Assembly (NCBI GenBank): GCA_022788065.1 | Contig: JALEWG010000173.1 | Span: forward strand, 1 to 51,080 | Reading direction: 5' to 3' | Source: Lachnospiraceae bacterium | Lineage (GTDB): Bacteria > Bacillota > Clostridia > Lachnospirales > Lachnospiraceae | DNA: 51,080 bases | Part shown: one piece after another, positions 26,322 through 34,027 of the stretch | Numbering within the stretch: the first letter of the stretch is position 1 | Layout: every line of letters begins with the position of its first letter | Program-made: the position numbers and the translations under genes | The notes under the pieces: model-generated | What the model was told of the DNA's origin: nothing | Seen by the model: the letters and a program-made list of their open reading frames with translations, nothing else | Database searches by the model: none

Positions 26322-26753
26322 ATGGAAGATCATACCATAAAACTGTTGGAGGAATGCAGTCAGGGCTGCAAGATGGGGATCAGGAGTATGGATCAGGTGG
26401 AGGAGTACGTATCCGATGCAAAGCTCAGAAAGGCCATTGACAGGTGCCGGGAGGAGCACAGAAAGCTGGAAGCGGAGGCGGACCGTCTGCTCATGCAGCA
26501 TGGAAAAGAGGGACGTCCGCCGGAAATCATGGCGTCGGCCATGTCCTGGCTCAGCACGGAAATGAAAATGATGATGAAGGACGATGATAAGCAGGCGGCG
26601 AAGATCATGACGGACGGCTGCAGCATGGGTATCAGGACGATCAGCAGCTATCTCAATCAATATACGGGCGCTTCCGGCTCCAGCCGGGAGGTGGCGGAAA
26701 AACTCGTGAAAGCCGAGGAGAAATTCCGGGACGAGATGAAGGCGTTTTTGTAA
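26322..26753 (+). CDS. Small all-helical, ferritin-like protein
   Basis: A 143-residue cytoplasmic protein predicted to be almost entirely alpha-helical, with four amphipathic helices and several Glu/His positions (KLLEECSQGCKMGIRSM at the start, CREEHRKLEAEADRLL, ending EEKFRDEMKAFL). The pattern is that of DUF2383-like or ferritin-like four-helix bundles, but I see no complete pair of ExxH iron ligands, so metal binding is uncertain. GTGAGG lies 7 bases before the ATG. It begins 88 bp after the terminator of the structured RNA; a TATAAT at 26253-26258 could give it its own start. Confidence 0.65.
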   Translation: MEDHTIKLLEECSQGCKMGIRSMDQVEEYVSDAKLRKAIDRCREEHRKLEAEADRLLMQHGKEGRPPEIMASAMSWLSTEMKMMMKDDDKQAAKIMTDGCSMGIRTISSYLNQYTGASGSSREVAEKLVKAEEKFRDEMKAFL

Positions 26754-26764
26754 AATGGAATAGA

Positions 26765-26801
26765 AAACAGCCGCCATTACTGCGAATAATGACGGCTGTT
26801 T
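26765..26801 (-). terminator. Convergent terminator
   Basis: 15-bp inverted repeat (26765-26779 with 26787-26801). On the minus strand the one irregular pair becomes a G-T wobble and TTTT follows, so it mainly serves the methyltransferase gene. Confidence 0.8.
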
Positions 26802-26827
26802 AAAATAACGGTTAGATGAAAATCACG

Positions 26828-28036
26828 TTATTTCTCATCACACACCTGGAAGATAAGAAATTTTAAGTAAGAGGATTCGTCGTCGCCCCAGAGGATCGGA
26901 TGATCTGCGGCCTGGGTACGGTATTCTACCTGGCGGAGCCGTTTGTGAACGTTGGAGGCCGCTTCCCGGATGGTCTTGATGAAGAGATCCGGTGTCATGA
27001 AGTGGGAGCAGGAGCAGGTGCAGAGGTAGCCGCCGTCACGAACCAGCTTCATTCCGCGCAGGTTGATCTCGCGGTAGCCCTTGACTGCATTTTTGACTGA
27101 GTTTCTGGATTTTGTAAAAGCGGGCGGATCCAGAATGACCACATCATATTTTTCGCCTTTTTTCTCAAGCTCCGGCAGAAGGTCAAACACATCGGCGGTG
27201 ATGAATTTTACCCGGTCGGAAAGCCCGTTTAATGCGGCGTTTTCCGTGGCCTGCGCCACACCCAGTTCCGACGCGTCCACGCCGAGCACCTCCGCCGCAC
27301 CTGCGATTCCGGCGTTTAGGGCAAAGGAGCCGGTATGGGTAAAGCAGTCCAGTACACGTTTCCCCTTACAAAGTTTCTGAACCGCAAGCCGGTTGTATTT
27401 CTGATCCAGGAAGAAGCCGGTTTTCTGTCCATCCTGCACGTCTACCATGTATTTGACCCCGTTCTCTTCAATCTGAACTTTCGTATCGAACGGTTCTCCG
27501 ATAAATCCCTTGACCCGCTCCATACCTTCCTGAAGGCGGACCTTCGCATCACTGCGCTCGTAGACGCCGCGGATCACAATATCGTCCTCCGCCAGCACCT
27601 TTTTGAGGGCGTCGAGGATCACCGGCTTCCAGCGGTCAATTCCGAGAGCCAGAGACTCTACGACCAGCACATCGGAAAATTTGTCGATGACAATGCCCGG
27701 AAGGAAATCCGCCTCACCGAAAATCAGCCGGCAGCTTCCTGTATCCACCGTAGCTTTCCTGTATTCCCAGGCGTTTCGTACGCGCATGGTGATGAAAGCC
27801 TCATCCACAACGGTATCCTTTTTTCTGGACATCATGCGGATCGTGATTTTGGAACGGGTGTTGATAAAACCGGAACCCAGCGGGTAGCCGTCAAAGTCGA
27901 AGACACGGACCATGTCGCCGTTTTCAAAGGCTCCGTCGATCCGGTCGATTTCATTGTCATAGATCCAGAGGCCTCCGGCTTTTAACGCGCGGGCCTCTCC
28001 TTTTTTTATATATACGGACGCAAGTGCTTTTTCCAT
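26828..28036 (-). CDS. RlmI-like 23S rRNA (cytosine-C5) methyltransferase
   Basis: A 402-residue class I SAM methyltransferase with an N-terminal PUA RNA-binding domain (about 1-80), a linker domain with GVYERSD, and a Rossmann domain: motif I VLDCFTHTGSFALNA, acidic loop VLGVDASE, catalytic LDPPAFTKS, and CTCSCSHFM, whose Cys positions are typical of the m5C family. RlmI in E. coli makes m5C1962 in 23S rRNA; the same target is likely but not proven. ATG 28036 follows AAAGGA at a slightly long distance. The longer frame to 28135 has no RBS. Confidence 0.85.
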   Translation of the reverse strand: MEKALASVYIKKGEARALKAGGLWIYDNEIDRIDGAFENGDMVRVFDFDGYPLGSGFINTRSKITIRMMSRKKDTVVDEAFITMRVRNAWEYRKATVDTGSCRLIFGEADFLPGIVIDKFSDVLVVESLALGIDRWKPVILDALKKVLAEDDIVIRGVYERSDAKVRLQEGMERVKGFIGEPFDTKVQIEENGVKYMVDVQDGQKTGFFLDQKYNRLAVQKLCKGKRVLDCFTHTGSFALNAGIAGAAEVLGVDASELGVAQATENAALNGLSDRVKFITADVFDLLPELEKKGEKYDVVILDPPAFTKSRNSVKNAVKGYREINLRGMKLVRDGGYLCTCSCSHFMTPDLFIKTIREAASNVHKRLRQVEYRTQAADHPILWGDDESSYLKFLIFQVCDEK

Positions 28037-28158
28037 AGATAAGAGATCCTTTCCTGATGCAGAATATGGGGATATTAAAGTCCTGTTGATGCTGACTATG
28101 GTATCAAGTATAGCGAAAAACGCTGCAAAATGCAAGTAGAGCCGCCGGCCCGTGTCAG

Positions 28159-28187
28159 TTGATTCCGGATGGGTTTTATGGTAAAAT
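28159..28187 (+). promoter_or_regulatory. Promoter for the sirtuin-like gene
   Basis: TTGATT (28159-28164), 17-bp spacer, TAAAAT (28182-28187). Confidence 0.6.
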
Positions 28188-28245
28188 ACCGGAAGATATC
28201 TTCTGTGAAATATAGAAGAATGAAGAAGAAAAGGTGGACAGAACG

Positions 28246-28758
28246 ATGAATACAGAAGAAACCCGAAAAGAACTGAATGAAAAACTTGCGGATGCAGAAA
28301 AAGTACTGGTGGGGATCGGATCCGAGTGGAAAACGGGCGACGAAGCCAGAGAAATGATGATAAAAAGGGCGGGGGAAAACCTGGGAAAACTGCTGGAAGG
28401 AAAGGACCATTATGTGATCTCTACGCTTTCCGGAGAGGAATTTGAGCGCCTGGGCCTGAAAAATGTGCATGCAGTCATGCCTCTGGACGTATCCTTAACC
28501 GAGGAGCAGTGGAACGATTACACCGGTTGGCTTTCCAGAACGCTGAACAGGAAACTGGTGATCCTGGAACTCGGTGAAAATTTTCTCCGGCCTTCAGTGA
28601 TCCGGTGGCCGTTTGAAAAGACAGCGGAGCTGAATCTCAAGGCCTGCCTGTTCCGCGTACATAAGACCTTCAGCCAGATTCCGGATGAGCTGAAAGGAAA
28701 GGCGTTTCCTGTGAAGGGGGATTCTGTGGAATTTATGGCTTCCCGGGGCGGAATCTGA
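28246..28758 (+). CDS. Shortened SIR2-like (sirtuin-fold) protein
   Basis: A 170-residue protein. The N-terminal VLVGIGSEWK resembles the first NAD-binding loop of sirtuins, and the C-terminal part (VILELGENFLRPSVIRWPFE, then CLFRVH) resembles the last Rossmann strand and loop in Firmicute SIR2-like proteins. The middle is much shorter than in a true deacetylase: no catalytic HG motif and no zinc Cys pairs are seen. It is probably a non-catalytic or NAD-binding relic, or a different Rossmann protein. ATG 28246 has AAGGTGG 8 bases upstream; the GTG at 28234 overlaps the RBS. Confidence 0.5.
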   Translation: MNTEETRKELNEKLADAEKVLVGIGSEWKTGDEAREMMIKRAGENLGKLLEGKDHYVISTLSGEEFERLGLKNVHAVMPLDVSLTEEQWNDYTGWLSRTLNRKLVILELGENFLRPSVIRWPFEKTAELNLKACLFRVHKTFSQIPDELKGKAFPVKGDSVEFMASRGGI

Positions 28759-28798
28759 TGACAGCCTGAAATTAAGAAAAATGCAATGGAAAATTGCG

Positions 28799-28827
28799 TT
28801 GTGTGCCTGTAGGCGCTGTGATAGAAT
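28799..28827 (+). promoter_or_regulatory. Promoter for ung
   Basis: TTGTGT (28799-28804), 17-bp spacer, TAGAAT (28822-28827), 26 bp before the start codon. Confidence 0.55.
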
Positions 28828-28853
28828 AGTGAATAGTACGATGGAGGAAAAAT

Positions 28854-29534
28854 ATGGCAGCAATCAGCAATGACTGGCTGGCTCCCATGAGCGGCGAGTT
28901 TAAGAAACCCTATTACAGAAAACTGTACGAAACGGTAAAATCAGAGTATGCGACAACGGAAGTATACCCGGATCCCGATGATATCTTCAATGCGTTTGCG
29001 TTTACACCGCTGTCGAAGGTCAAGGTCGTGATCCTTGGACAGGATCCCTACCACGAGCCGGGGCAGGCACACGGGCTCTGCTTTTCCGTGAAGCCGGATG
29101 TGGCGATCCCGCCGACTCTTGTGAATATTTATCAGGAATTGAAAGAAGACTGTGGCTGCTATATTCCGAATAATGGCTACCTGAAGAAATGGGCGGATCA
29201 GGGGGTTCTGCTTCTCAACACGGTACTCACCGTTCGCGCCCATGCGGCAAATTCCCATAAAAATATCGGATGGGAGGAATTTACCGATGCTGCGATCCGT
29301 ATTCTGAATGAACAGGACCGACCGATGGTCTTTATCCTCTGGGGAAGACCGGCACAGATGAAGGAGGCAATGTTAAACAATCCGGAACATCTGATCCTGG
29401 AGTCTCCGCACCCGAGCCCGCTGTCCGCGTATCGGGGCTTTTTCGGGAGCAGACCGTTCAGCAAGACCAATAAATTCCTGATTGCGCACGGGTTAGCCCC
29501 CATTGACTGGCAGATTGAAAATGTAGGAGAGTAA
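28854..29534 (+). CDS. ung: Uracil-DNA glycosylase, family 1
   Basis: A 226-residue base-excision repair enzyme that removes uracil from DNA. The catalytic water-activating loop is GQDPYHEPGQAH (Asp64, with the usual PYH), the uracil-binding region is GLCFSV, and the minor-groove loop HPSPLSAYRGF is near the C terminus. LLLNTVLTVRAHAANSH is the family 1 core strand. Length is normal. GGAGG lies 6-7 bases before ATG. The UppP gene begins 6 bp after the stop, so they are likely co-transcribed. Confidence 0.95.
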   Translation: MAAISNDWLAPMSGEFKKPYYRKLYETVKSEYATTEVYPDPDDIFNAFAFTPLSKVKVVILGQDPYHEPGQAHGLCFSVKPDVAIPPTLVNIYQELKEDCGCYIPNNGYLKKWADQGVLLLNTVLTVRAHAANSHKNIGWEEFTDAAIRILNEQDRPMVFILWGRPAQMKEAMLNNPEHLILESPHPSPLSAYRGFFGSRPFSKTNKFLIAHGLAPIDWQIENVGE

Positions 29535-29540
29535 AAGTAT

Positions 29541-30380
29541 ATGAGTGGATTTCTTGAGTTCCTGAAAATCGTCGTATTTGGCCTGGTGGAGGGTTTTACC
29601 GAATGGCTTCCGATCAGCAGCACCGGCCATCTGATCCTGGTGGAGAACATTGTGCATCTCAATGCTTCTGAGAACTTTATGAATGTATTCCGGGTCGTGA
29701 TCCAGCTCGGCGCCATTCTGGCGGTCGTGGTGTTATATTTCCGACGTTTAAATCCCTTTGATCCGGGGAAAAAGGAGCCGCAGAGGCGGGCTACCTGGCA
29801 TCTCTGGATCAAAATTATCATCGCCTGTTTACCGGCAGCCGTAGTGGGGATCCTGCTGGATGAAATTCTGGACAAATATCTGTATAAGCCGTATGTGGTT
29901 GCGGCCATGCTGATCATTTACGGTGTGTTGTTCATTGTTCTGGAAAAACACAATGAATTTGTGGATTTCCCGGTGAAAAAGGTATCGCAGATCAGCTATC
30001 TGAACGCATTTTATATCGGACTGTTCCAGCTTTTATCCCTGATTCCGGGAACCTCCCGGTCGGGCGCCACGATCCTGGGCGCCATGCTTCTCGGCTGTTC
30101 CAGAACGGCTGCTTCCGAGTTTACATTTTTCCTTGGAATCCCGGTTATGTTCGGAGCCAGTCTCCTGAAGATCATTCATTACGGGCTGGCATTCTCCGCT
30201 GTCGAGTTTTTCTACCTGTTTGCAGGTATGGTGATCGCGTTTGTGGTTTCCCTGTATTCCATCCGCTTCCTGTTAAACTATGTTAAGAACCACGATTTCC
30301 GGTTCTTCGGTTATTATCGTATCATTCTGGGTGTGATCGTGCTGATCTATTTCGGATTGACAGCACTTTTAAATCTGTAG
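29541..30380 (+). CDS. uppP: Undecaprenyl-diphosphate phosphatase
   Basis: A 279-residue polytopic membrane enzyme that dephosphorylates undecaprenyl pyrophosphate, recycling the lipid carrier of peptidoglycan and polysaccharide synthesis and giving bacitracin tolerance. Signature 1 is EGFTEWLPISSTGHL with catalytic Glu, and signature 2 is PGTSRSGATILGAML with catalytic Arg/Ser. About eight transmembrane helices. It is the fitting partner for the large polysaccharide operon at the right end. RBS GTAGGAGAG is close before the ATG. Confidence 0.94.
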   Translation: MSGFLEFLKIVVFGLVEGFTEWLPISSTGHLILVENIVHLNASENFMNVFRVVIQLGAILAVVVLYFRRLNPFDPGKKEPQRRATWHLWIKIIIACLPAAVVGILLDEILDKYLYKPYVVAAMLIIYGVLFIVLEKHNEFVDFPVKKVSQISYLNAFYIGLFQLLSLIPGTSRSGATILGAMLLGCSRTAASEFTFFLGIPVMFGASLLKIIHYGLAFSAVEFFYLFAGMVIAFVVSLYSIRFLLNYVKNHDFRFFGYYRIILGVIVLIYFGLTALLNL

Positions 30381-30400
30381 CCTGTAATTTCACAGATGGA

Positions 30401-30414
30401 TGATAAATTTATCA
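30401..30414. promoter_or_regulatory. 14-bp palindrome upstream of the HtrA gene
   Basis: TGATAAATTTATCA is a perfect palindrome 79 bp before the start codon. Immediately right of it are TTATCACAC and TCATCACAA, two similar boxes 11 bases apart, as response regulators often use. No good -35 box was found. Regulatory role inferred only. Confidence 0.4.
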
Positions 30415-30492
30415 CACTTTCATCACAAATAGGTGGTAAACTGTGTTCCATAAAAAAGGAAAAGATCATTCATACGAAAGGAGATTGTTACT

Positions 30493-32157
30493 ATGTATGA
30501 TGAAGATAATAATATGGATCAGAGAAACAACAGCTCTGAGGCACGGAACACGGATGACCATACGGACAACAGTGTGATGACATATAAGGCAGCGGAAGAC
30601 CAGACCGCACAGGACGGACAGGAGGAGACACAGAAGGCCGGAAGCTGGCAGAGCCAGCCGGATCCGTCCGCATACAGCCAGCCGCAGAACGGGTACGGCC
30701 AGCCGAATACAAGTCAACAGCAGAACGGTTACAGCCAGCCGAATCAGCAGGGGCGTCCCTACGTCTATAATCCGTACGCTCAGAACCCGAAACAGCCGTA
30801 CGGCCAGTATTCCTACAGCCAGAACGGAGGCCAGAATCCGTACGGCTATTATCAGAATCAGGGAGCGAACCGGGGATCACAGCAGACTCCGAATCACAAT
30901 ACTCCGAAAAAGAAGCGCTCGATCCTGAAGACAACTGCCATGGTGACAGCAGCAGCTCTGCTTTTCGGTACGGTTTCCGGAGCCACCATGTTCGGTGTCA
31001 ACCGGGCAGCAAACCTTCTGTTCCCGGCCGGGACCGAGACGGCTCAGACACAGGCCTCTCTGGAGAGCACTCCGGTGTTACCGGCTAAACCTCAGTCCTC
31101 CACCCAGAGCGCGGACGGGGTTGTGATCGAGGACGTGTCCGCAATCGTGGACGCCGCGATGCCTTCTGTGGTTGCGATCACCAACACGATGCTTTATAAG
31201 AGTAACTCCTGGTTCGGACCGTCACAGACATATGAGGTTCCCAGCAGCGGCTCAGGAATTATCGTCGGACAGAATGATTCAGAGCTTCTTATTGTGACCA
31301 ATAACCATGTGATTGAGGATTCCAACAGCTTATCTGTTACCTTTATTGATGAGAGCACCGTGGATGCGGCCATCAAGGGAACCGATTCCGCTTCCGATCT
31401 GGCAGTGATCGCGGTTCCGCTGGAAAATATTTCTGCAGATACCAAGACAAAGATCAAGGCGGCCACACTCGGTGATTCTTCGGAAATGAAGATGGGACAG
31501 GGTGTTATCGCTATCGGCAATGCACTGGGGCTTGGCCAGAGTGTTACAGTCGGACATGTAAGCGCTCTGGACCGCGAGATCACAGTGGACGGAAATGTGA
31601 AAAAAGTAATCCAGACAGATGCGGCGATCAATCCGGGCAACAGCGGCGGCGCACTGTTAAACTCCAAAGGAGAACTGATCGGCATTAATGAAGCAAAGTA
31701 TGCCGATGAAAAGGTAGAGGGAATCGGTTACGCGATCCCGATCAACTTCGCGAAGGACATCATTGACGACCTGAAACTGCGCACCACCAAAGTGGAAGTT
31801 GATGAGAGTGAACAGGGGTATCTGGGAATTACCGTACAGAATATCGATTCTGCCACAGCCCAGATGTACGGAATGCCGGAAGGCGTTTATGTATACAAGA
31901 TCACGGAAAACTCTGCGGCTTCGGAATCCGATCTGCGGGAAAAAGATATCATTACAAAGTTTGACGGCGAAACGGTAAGAACAAACGCTGATCTTACGAA
32001 GCTTCTCGCTTATTATAAGGCAGGGACTGAAGTGACGTTGACCGTCCAGTCTCTGGAGAACGGTACCTATGTGGAGCGTCAGGTCACGTTGACGTTAAAG
32101 CATCGTCCGAAGGAGGATGAAACACAGGCGTCCCGGGAAGGCAAACAGAATCCGTAA
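30493..32157 (+). CDS. HtrA/DegP-like S1C serine protease with disordered cytoplasmic N terminus
   Basis: A 554-residue membrane-anchored quality-control protease. Residues 1-135 are low-complexity, rich in Gln, Asn, Tyr, Pro and Gly (repeats such as NGYGQPN, NGYSQPN) and lie before one transmembrane helix at about 145-165. The trypsin-like domain has its triad in TNNHVIED (His), SDLAVIAV (Asp) and NPGNSGGALLN (Ser), followed by one PDZ domain (about residues 430-530, beginning GYLGITVQNID). It should act outside the membrane on misfolded proteins. AAAGGAG precedes ATG. Confidence 0.92.
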   Translation: MYDEDNNMDQRNNSSEARNTDDHTDNSVMTYKAAEDQTAQDGQEETQKAGSWQSQPDPSAYSQPQNGYGQPNTSQQQNGYSQPNQQGRPYVYNPYAQNPKQPYGQYSYSQNGGQNPYGYYQNQGANRGSQQTPNHNTPKKKRSILKTTAMVTAAALLFGTVSGATMFGVNRAANLLFPAGTETAQTQASLESTPVLPAKPQSSTQSADGVVIEDVSAIVDAAMPSVVAITNTMLYKSNSWFGPSQTYEVPSSGSGIIVGQNDSELLIVTNNHVIEDSNSLSVTFIDESTVDAAIKGTDSASDLAVIAVPLENISADTKTKIKAATLGDSSEMKMGQGVIAIGNALGLGQSVTVGHVSALDREITVDGNVKKVIQTDAAINPGNSGGALLNSKGELIGINEAKYADEKVEGIGYAIPINFAKDIIDDLKLRTTKVEVDESEQGYLGITVQNIDSATAQMYGMPEGVYVYKITENSAASESDLREKDIITKFDGETVRTNADLTKLLAYYKAGTEVTLTVQSLENGTYVERQVTLTLKHRPKEDETQASREGKQNP

Positions 32158-32192
32158 TAATCAGATAACTGAATAATAAGGAAGCCGAACGG

Positions 32193-32241
32193 GGCAGCCG
32201 CATTTATGATAGAGAGGTCATAGGTGCGGCTGCCTTTTTTT
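32193..32241 (+). terminator. Terminator after the HtrA gene
   Basis: GGCAGCCGCA (32193-32202) pairs with TGCGGCTGCC (32225-32234), with further pairing in TATGA/TCATA, then seven T. Confidence 0.93.
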
Positions 32242-32243
32242 GC

Positions 32244-32272
32244 TTGCAGGACCGGTCAAAATGCAGTATAAT
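32244..32272 (+). promoter_or_regulatory. Promoter for the ClpX-like gene
   Basis: TTGCAG (32244-32249), 17-bp spacer, perfect TATAAT (32267-32272), starting three bases past the previous terminator. Confidence 0.75.
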
Positions 32273-32373
32273 CAATATTTGTATCATTCGTTAAAAGGAA
32301 CTTGAGCGGATTCGGGCGCGCGTTTTGAAAAGATGCGGACAGGCGCCGGGAATCCCGATGAAGGAGAATCCAT

Positions 32374-34023
32374 TTGGAAGACAAAGAGAGAAGAGAAAAC
32401 AGCTCCGGCGAAGACGAGTATGAAAAAGTATGTTATGTGTGCCGGAGAACAGAGAGTAAGGCGGGGAAGATGATCACCATGCCGCCTGGAATCGATATCT
32501 GTCATGACTGCATGCAGAAAATGTTCGACACGGTCACCCAGAGCGGGTTTGATATGAGTAAGATATCCGGAATCACTCCGGAGAAACTCTGGAATGCGGG
32601 AATGCCGCCGGGAATGTGGCAGGCGCCTCCGAAGAGCGGAGAGAAGCCCGCGGAGGAGAAAAAAACCGAAGAGAAAAAAACTGAGTTCGGGGAAACTCCG
32701 GAGGTCATGGAAGGATCGGTGGAAGATACGGAAGATGATCCCGAGGAAGGTGAAGAGGATGCGGACGGCGGAGAGAATCCGTTTGCCGGCGGAATCCCGC
32801 TCGGAAATATGGGGTGGGGAATTCCCATCGGTCAGATCGATCTCAGTGCGCTGACCGGGAAAAAGCGTGTGAAGAAGAAAAAGGCAAAGAAAACAGAGCT
32901 GTTTAAGCTTAGTGAGATCCCGGCGCCCCACACCATCAAGGCACAGCTGGACGAGTATGTGATCGGCCAGGAAAAGGCGAAAAAAGTGATCTCCGTTGCC
33001 GTTTACAACCACTACAAGAGAGTGTTCGAGCGCACGTCTCCCGATGCGGCGAAGTATGGCGCAGATGTGGAGATCGAGAAATCCAATATCCTGATGATCG
33101 GACCGACAGGAAGCGGAAAAACCTACCTGGTAAAGACGCTGGCGAAGCTCTTAAATGTGCCGTTAGCGATCGCTGACGCCACCTCGCTCACGGAGGCCGG
33201 TTATATCGGAGACGATATCGAGAGCGTGATCTCCAAGCTTCTGGCGGCAGCCGGAAATGACGTAGAGAAGGCAGAGATGGGAATCGTCTTTATCGATGAG
33301 ATCGACAAGATCGCGAAGAAAAAGAACACCAATACCCGTGACGTCAGCGGAGAATCCGTGCAGCAGGAACTTTTAAAGCTTCTGGAGGGCGCGTCCATTG
33401 AGGTGCCTGTGGGAACAAGCCAGAAAAATGCCATGACTCCTATGGAGACGATCAACACCGACAATATTCTTTTTATCTGCGGCGGAGCGTTCCCGGATCT
33501 GGAGAATATTATCAAAGAGCGCCTCACGGAGCAGGCGTCCATCGGTTTCGGCGCGGACCTGAAGGACAAATATGACAATGATCCGAAGCTCCTTGCAAAA
33601 GTGACCAATCAGGACCTGAGAAATTTCGGTATGATCCCGGAATTCCTGGGACGTCTTCCCGTCACGGTCACGCTGGAAGGTCTCACAAAGGAATTCCTTG
33701 TGCGAATATTGAAGGAGCCGAAGAACGCGATCCTCAAGCAGTATAAGAAGCTGCTGGAAATGGATGAAGTGGAACTGCGGTTTGACGAGGATGCGCTGGA
33801 ATGGATCGCCGGGGAGGCTATGAAAAAAGAAACCGGCGCCAGGGCACTCCGCGCGATCATTGAGGAATTCATGATGGATATCATGTATGAGATCCCCAAG
33901 GATCCCAATATCGGAGCAGTGACCATAACGAGAGCCTATCTGGAAAAGAGGGGCGGCCCGCGCATCGAAATGCGCGGAGCCATGCTGTTGGAAGACAGCG
34001 AAAGGAAGAATACAGCTGAATAG
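32374..34023 (+). CDS. clpX: Divergent ClpX AAA+ unfoldase
   Basis: A 549-residue ClpX-type protein, longer than usual (about 420). The zinc-binding domain has Cys20, Cys23, Cys43 and Cys46; an acidic Glu/Asp/Pro-rich linker of ~90 residues follows (about 85-155). The AAA+ core has Walker A GPTGSGKT (243-250), pore loop 1 GYIG (276-279), Walker B IVFIDEID and the ClpP-docking IGF loop (390-392). The ClpX-specific RKH loop is replaced by QKN (350-352). No clpP is adjacent. Start is TTG with AAGGAG 7 bases upstream. It ends 4 bp from the convergent protease gene. Confidence 0.85.
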   Translation: MEDKERRENSSGEDEYEKVCYVCRRTESKAGKMITMPPGIDICHDCMQKMFDTVTQSGFDMSKISGITPEKLWNAGMPPGMWQAPPKSGEKPAEEKKTEEKKTEFGETPEVMEGSVEDTEDDPEEGEEDADGGENPFAGGIPLGNMGWGIPIGQIDLSALTGKKRVKKKKAKKTELFKLSEIPAPHTIKAQLDEYVIGQEKAKKVISVAVYNHYKRVFERTSPDAAKYGADVEIEKSNILMIGPTGSGKTYLVKTLAKLLNVPLAIADATSLTEAGYIGDDIESVISKLLAAAGNDVEKAEMGIVFIDEIDKIAKKKNTNTRDVSGESVQQELLKLLEGASIEVPVGTSQKNAMTPMETINTDNILFICGGAFPDLENIIKERLTEQASIGFGADLKDKYDNDPKLLAKVTNQDLRNFGMIPEFLGRLPVTVTLEGLTKEFLVRILKEPKNAILKQYKKLLEMDEVELRFDEDALEWIAGEAMKKETGARALRAIIEEFMMDIMYEIPKDPNIGAVTITRAYLEKRGGPRIEMRGAMLLEDSERKNTAE

Positions 34024-34027
34024 CTGT

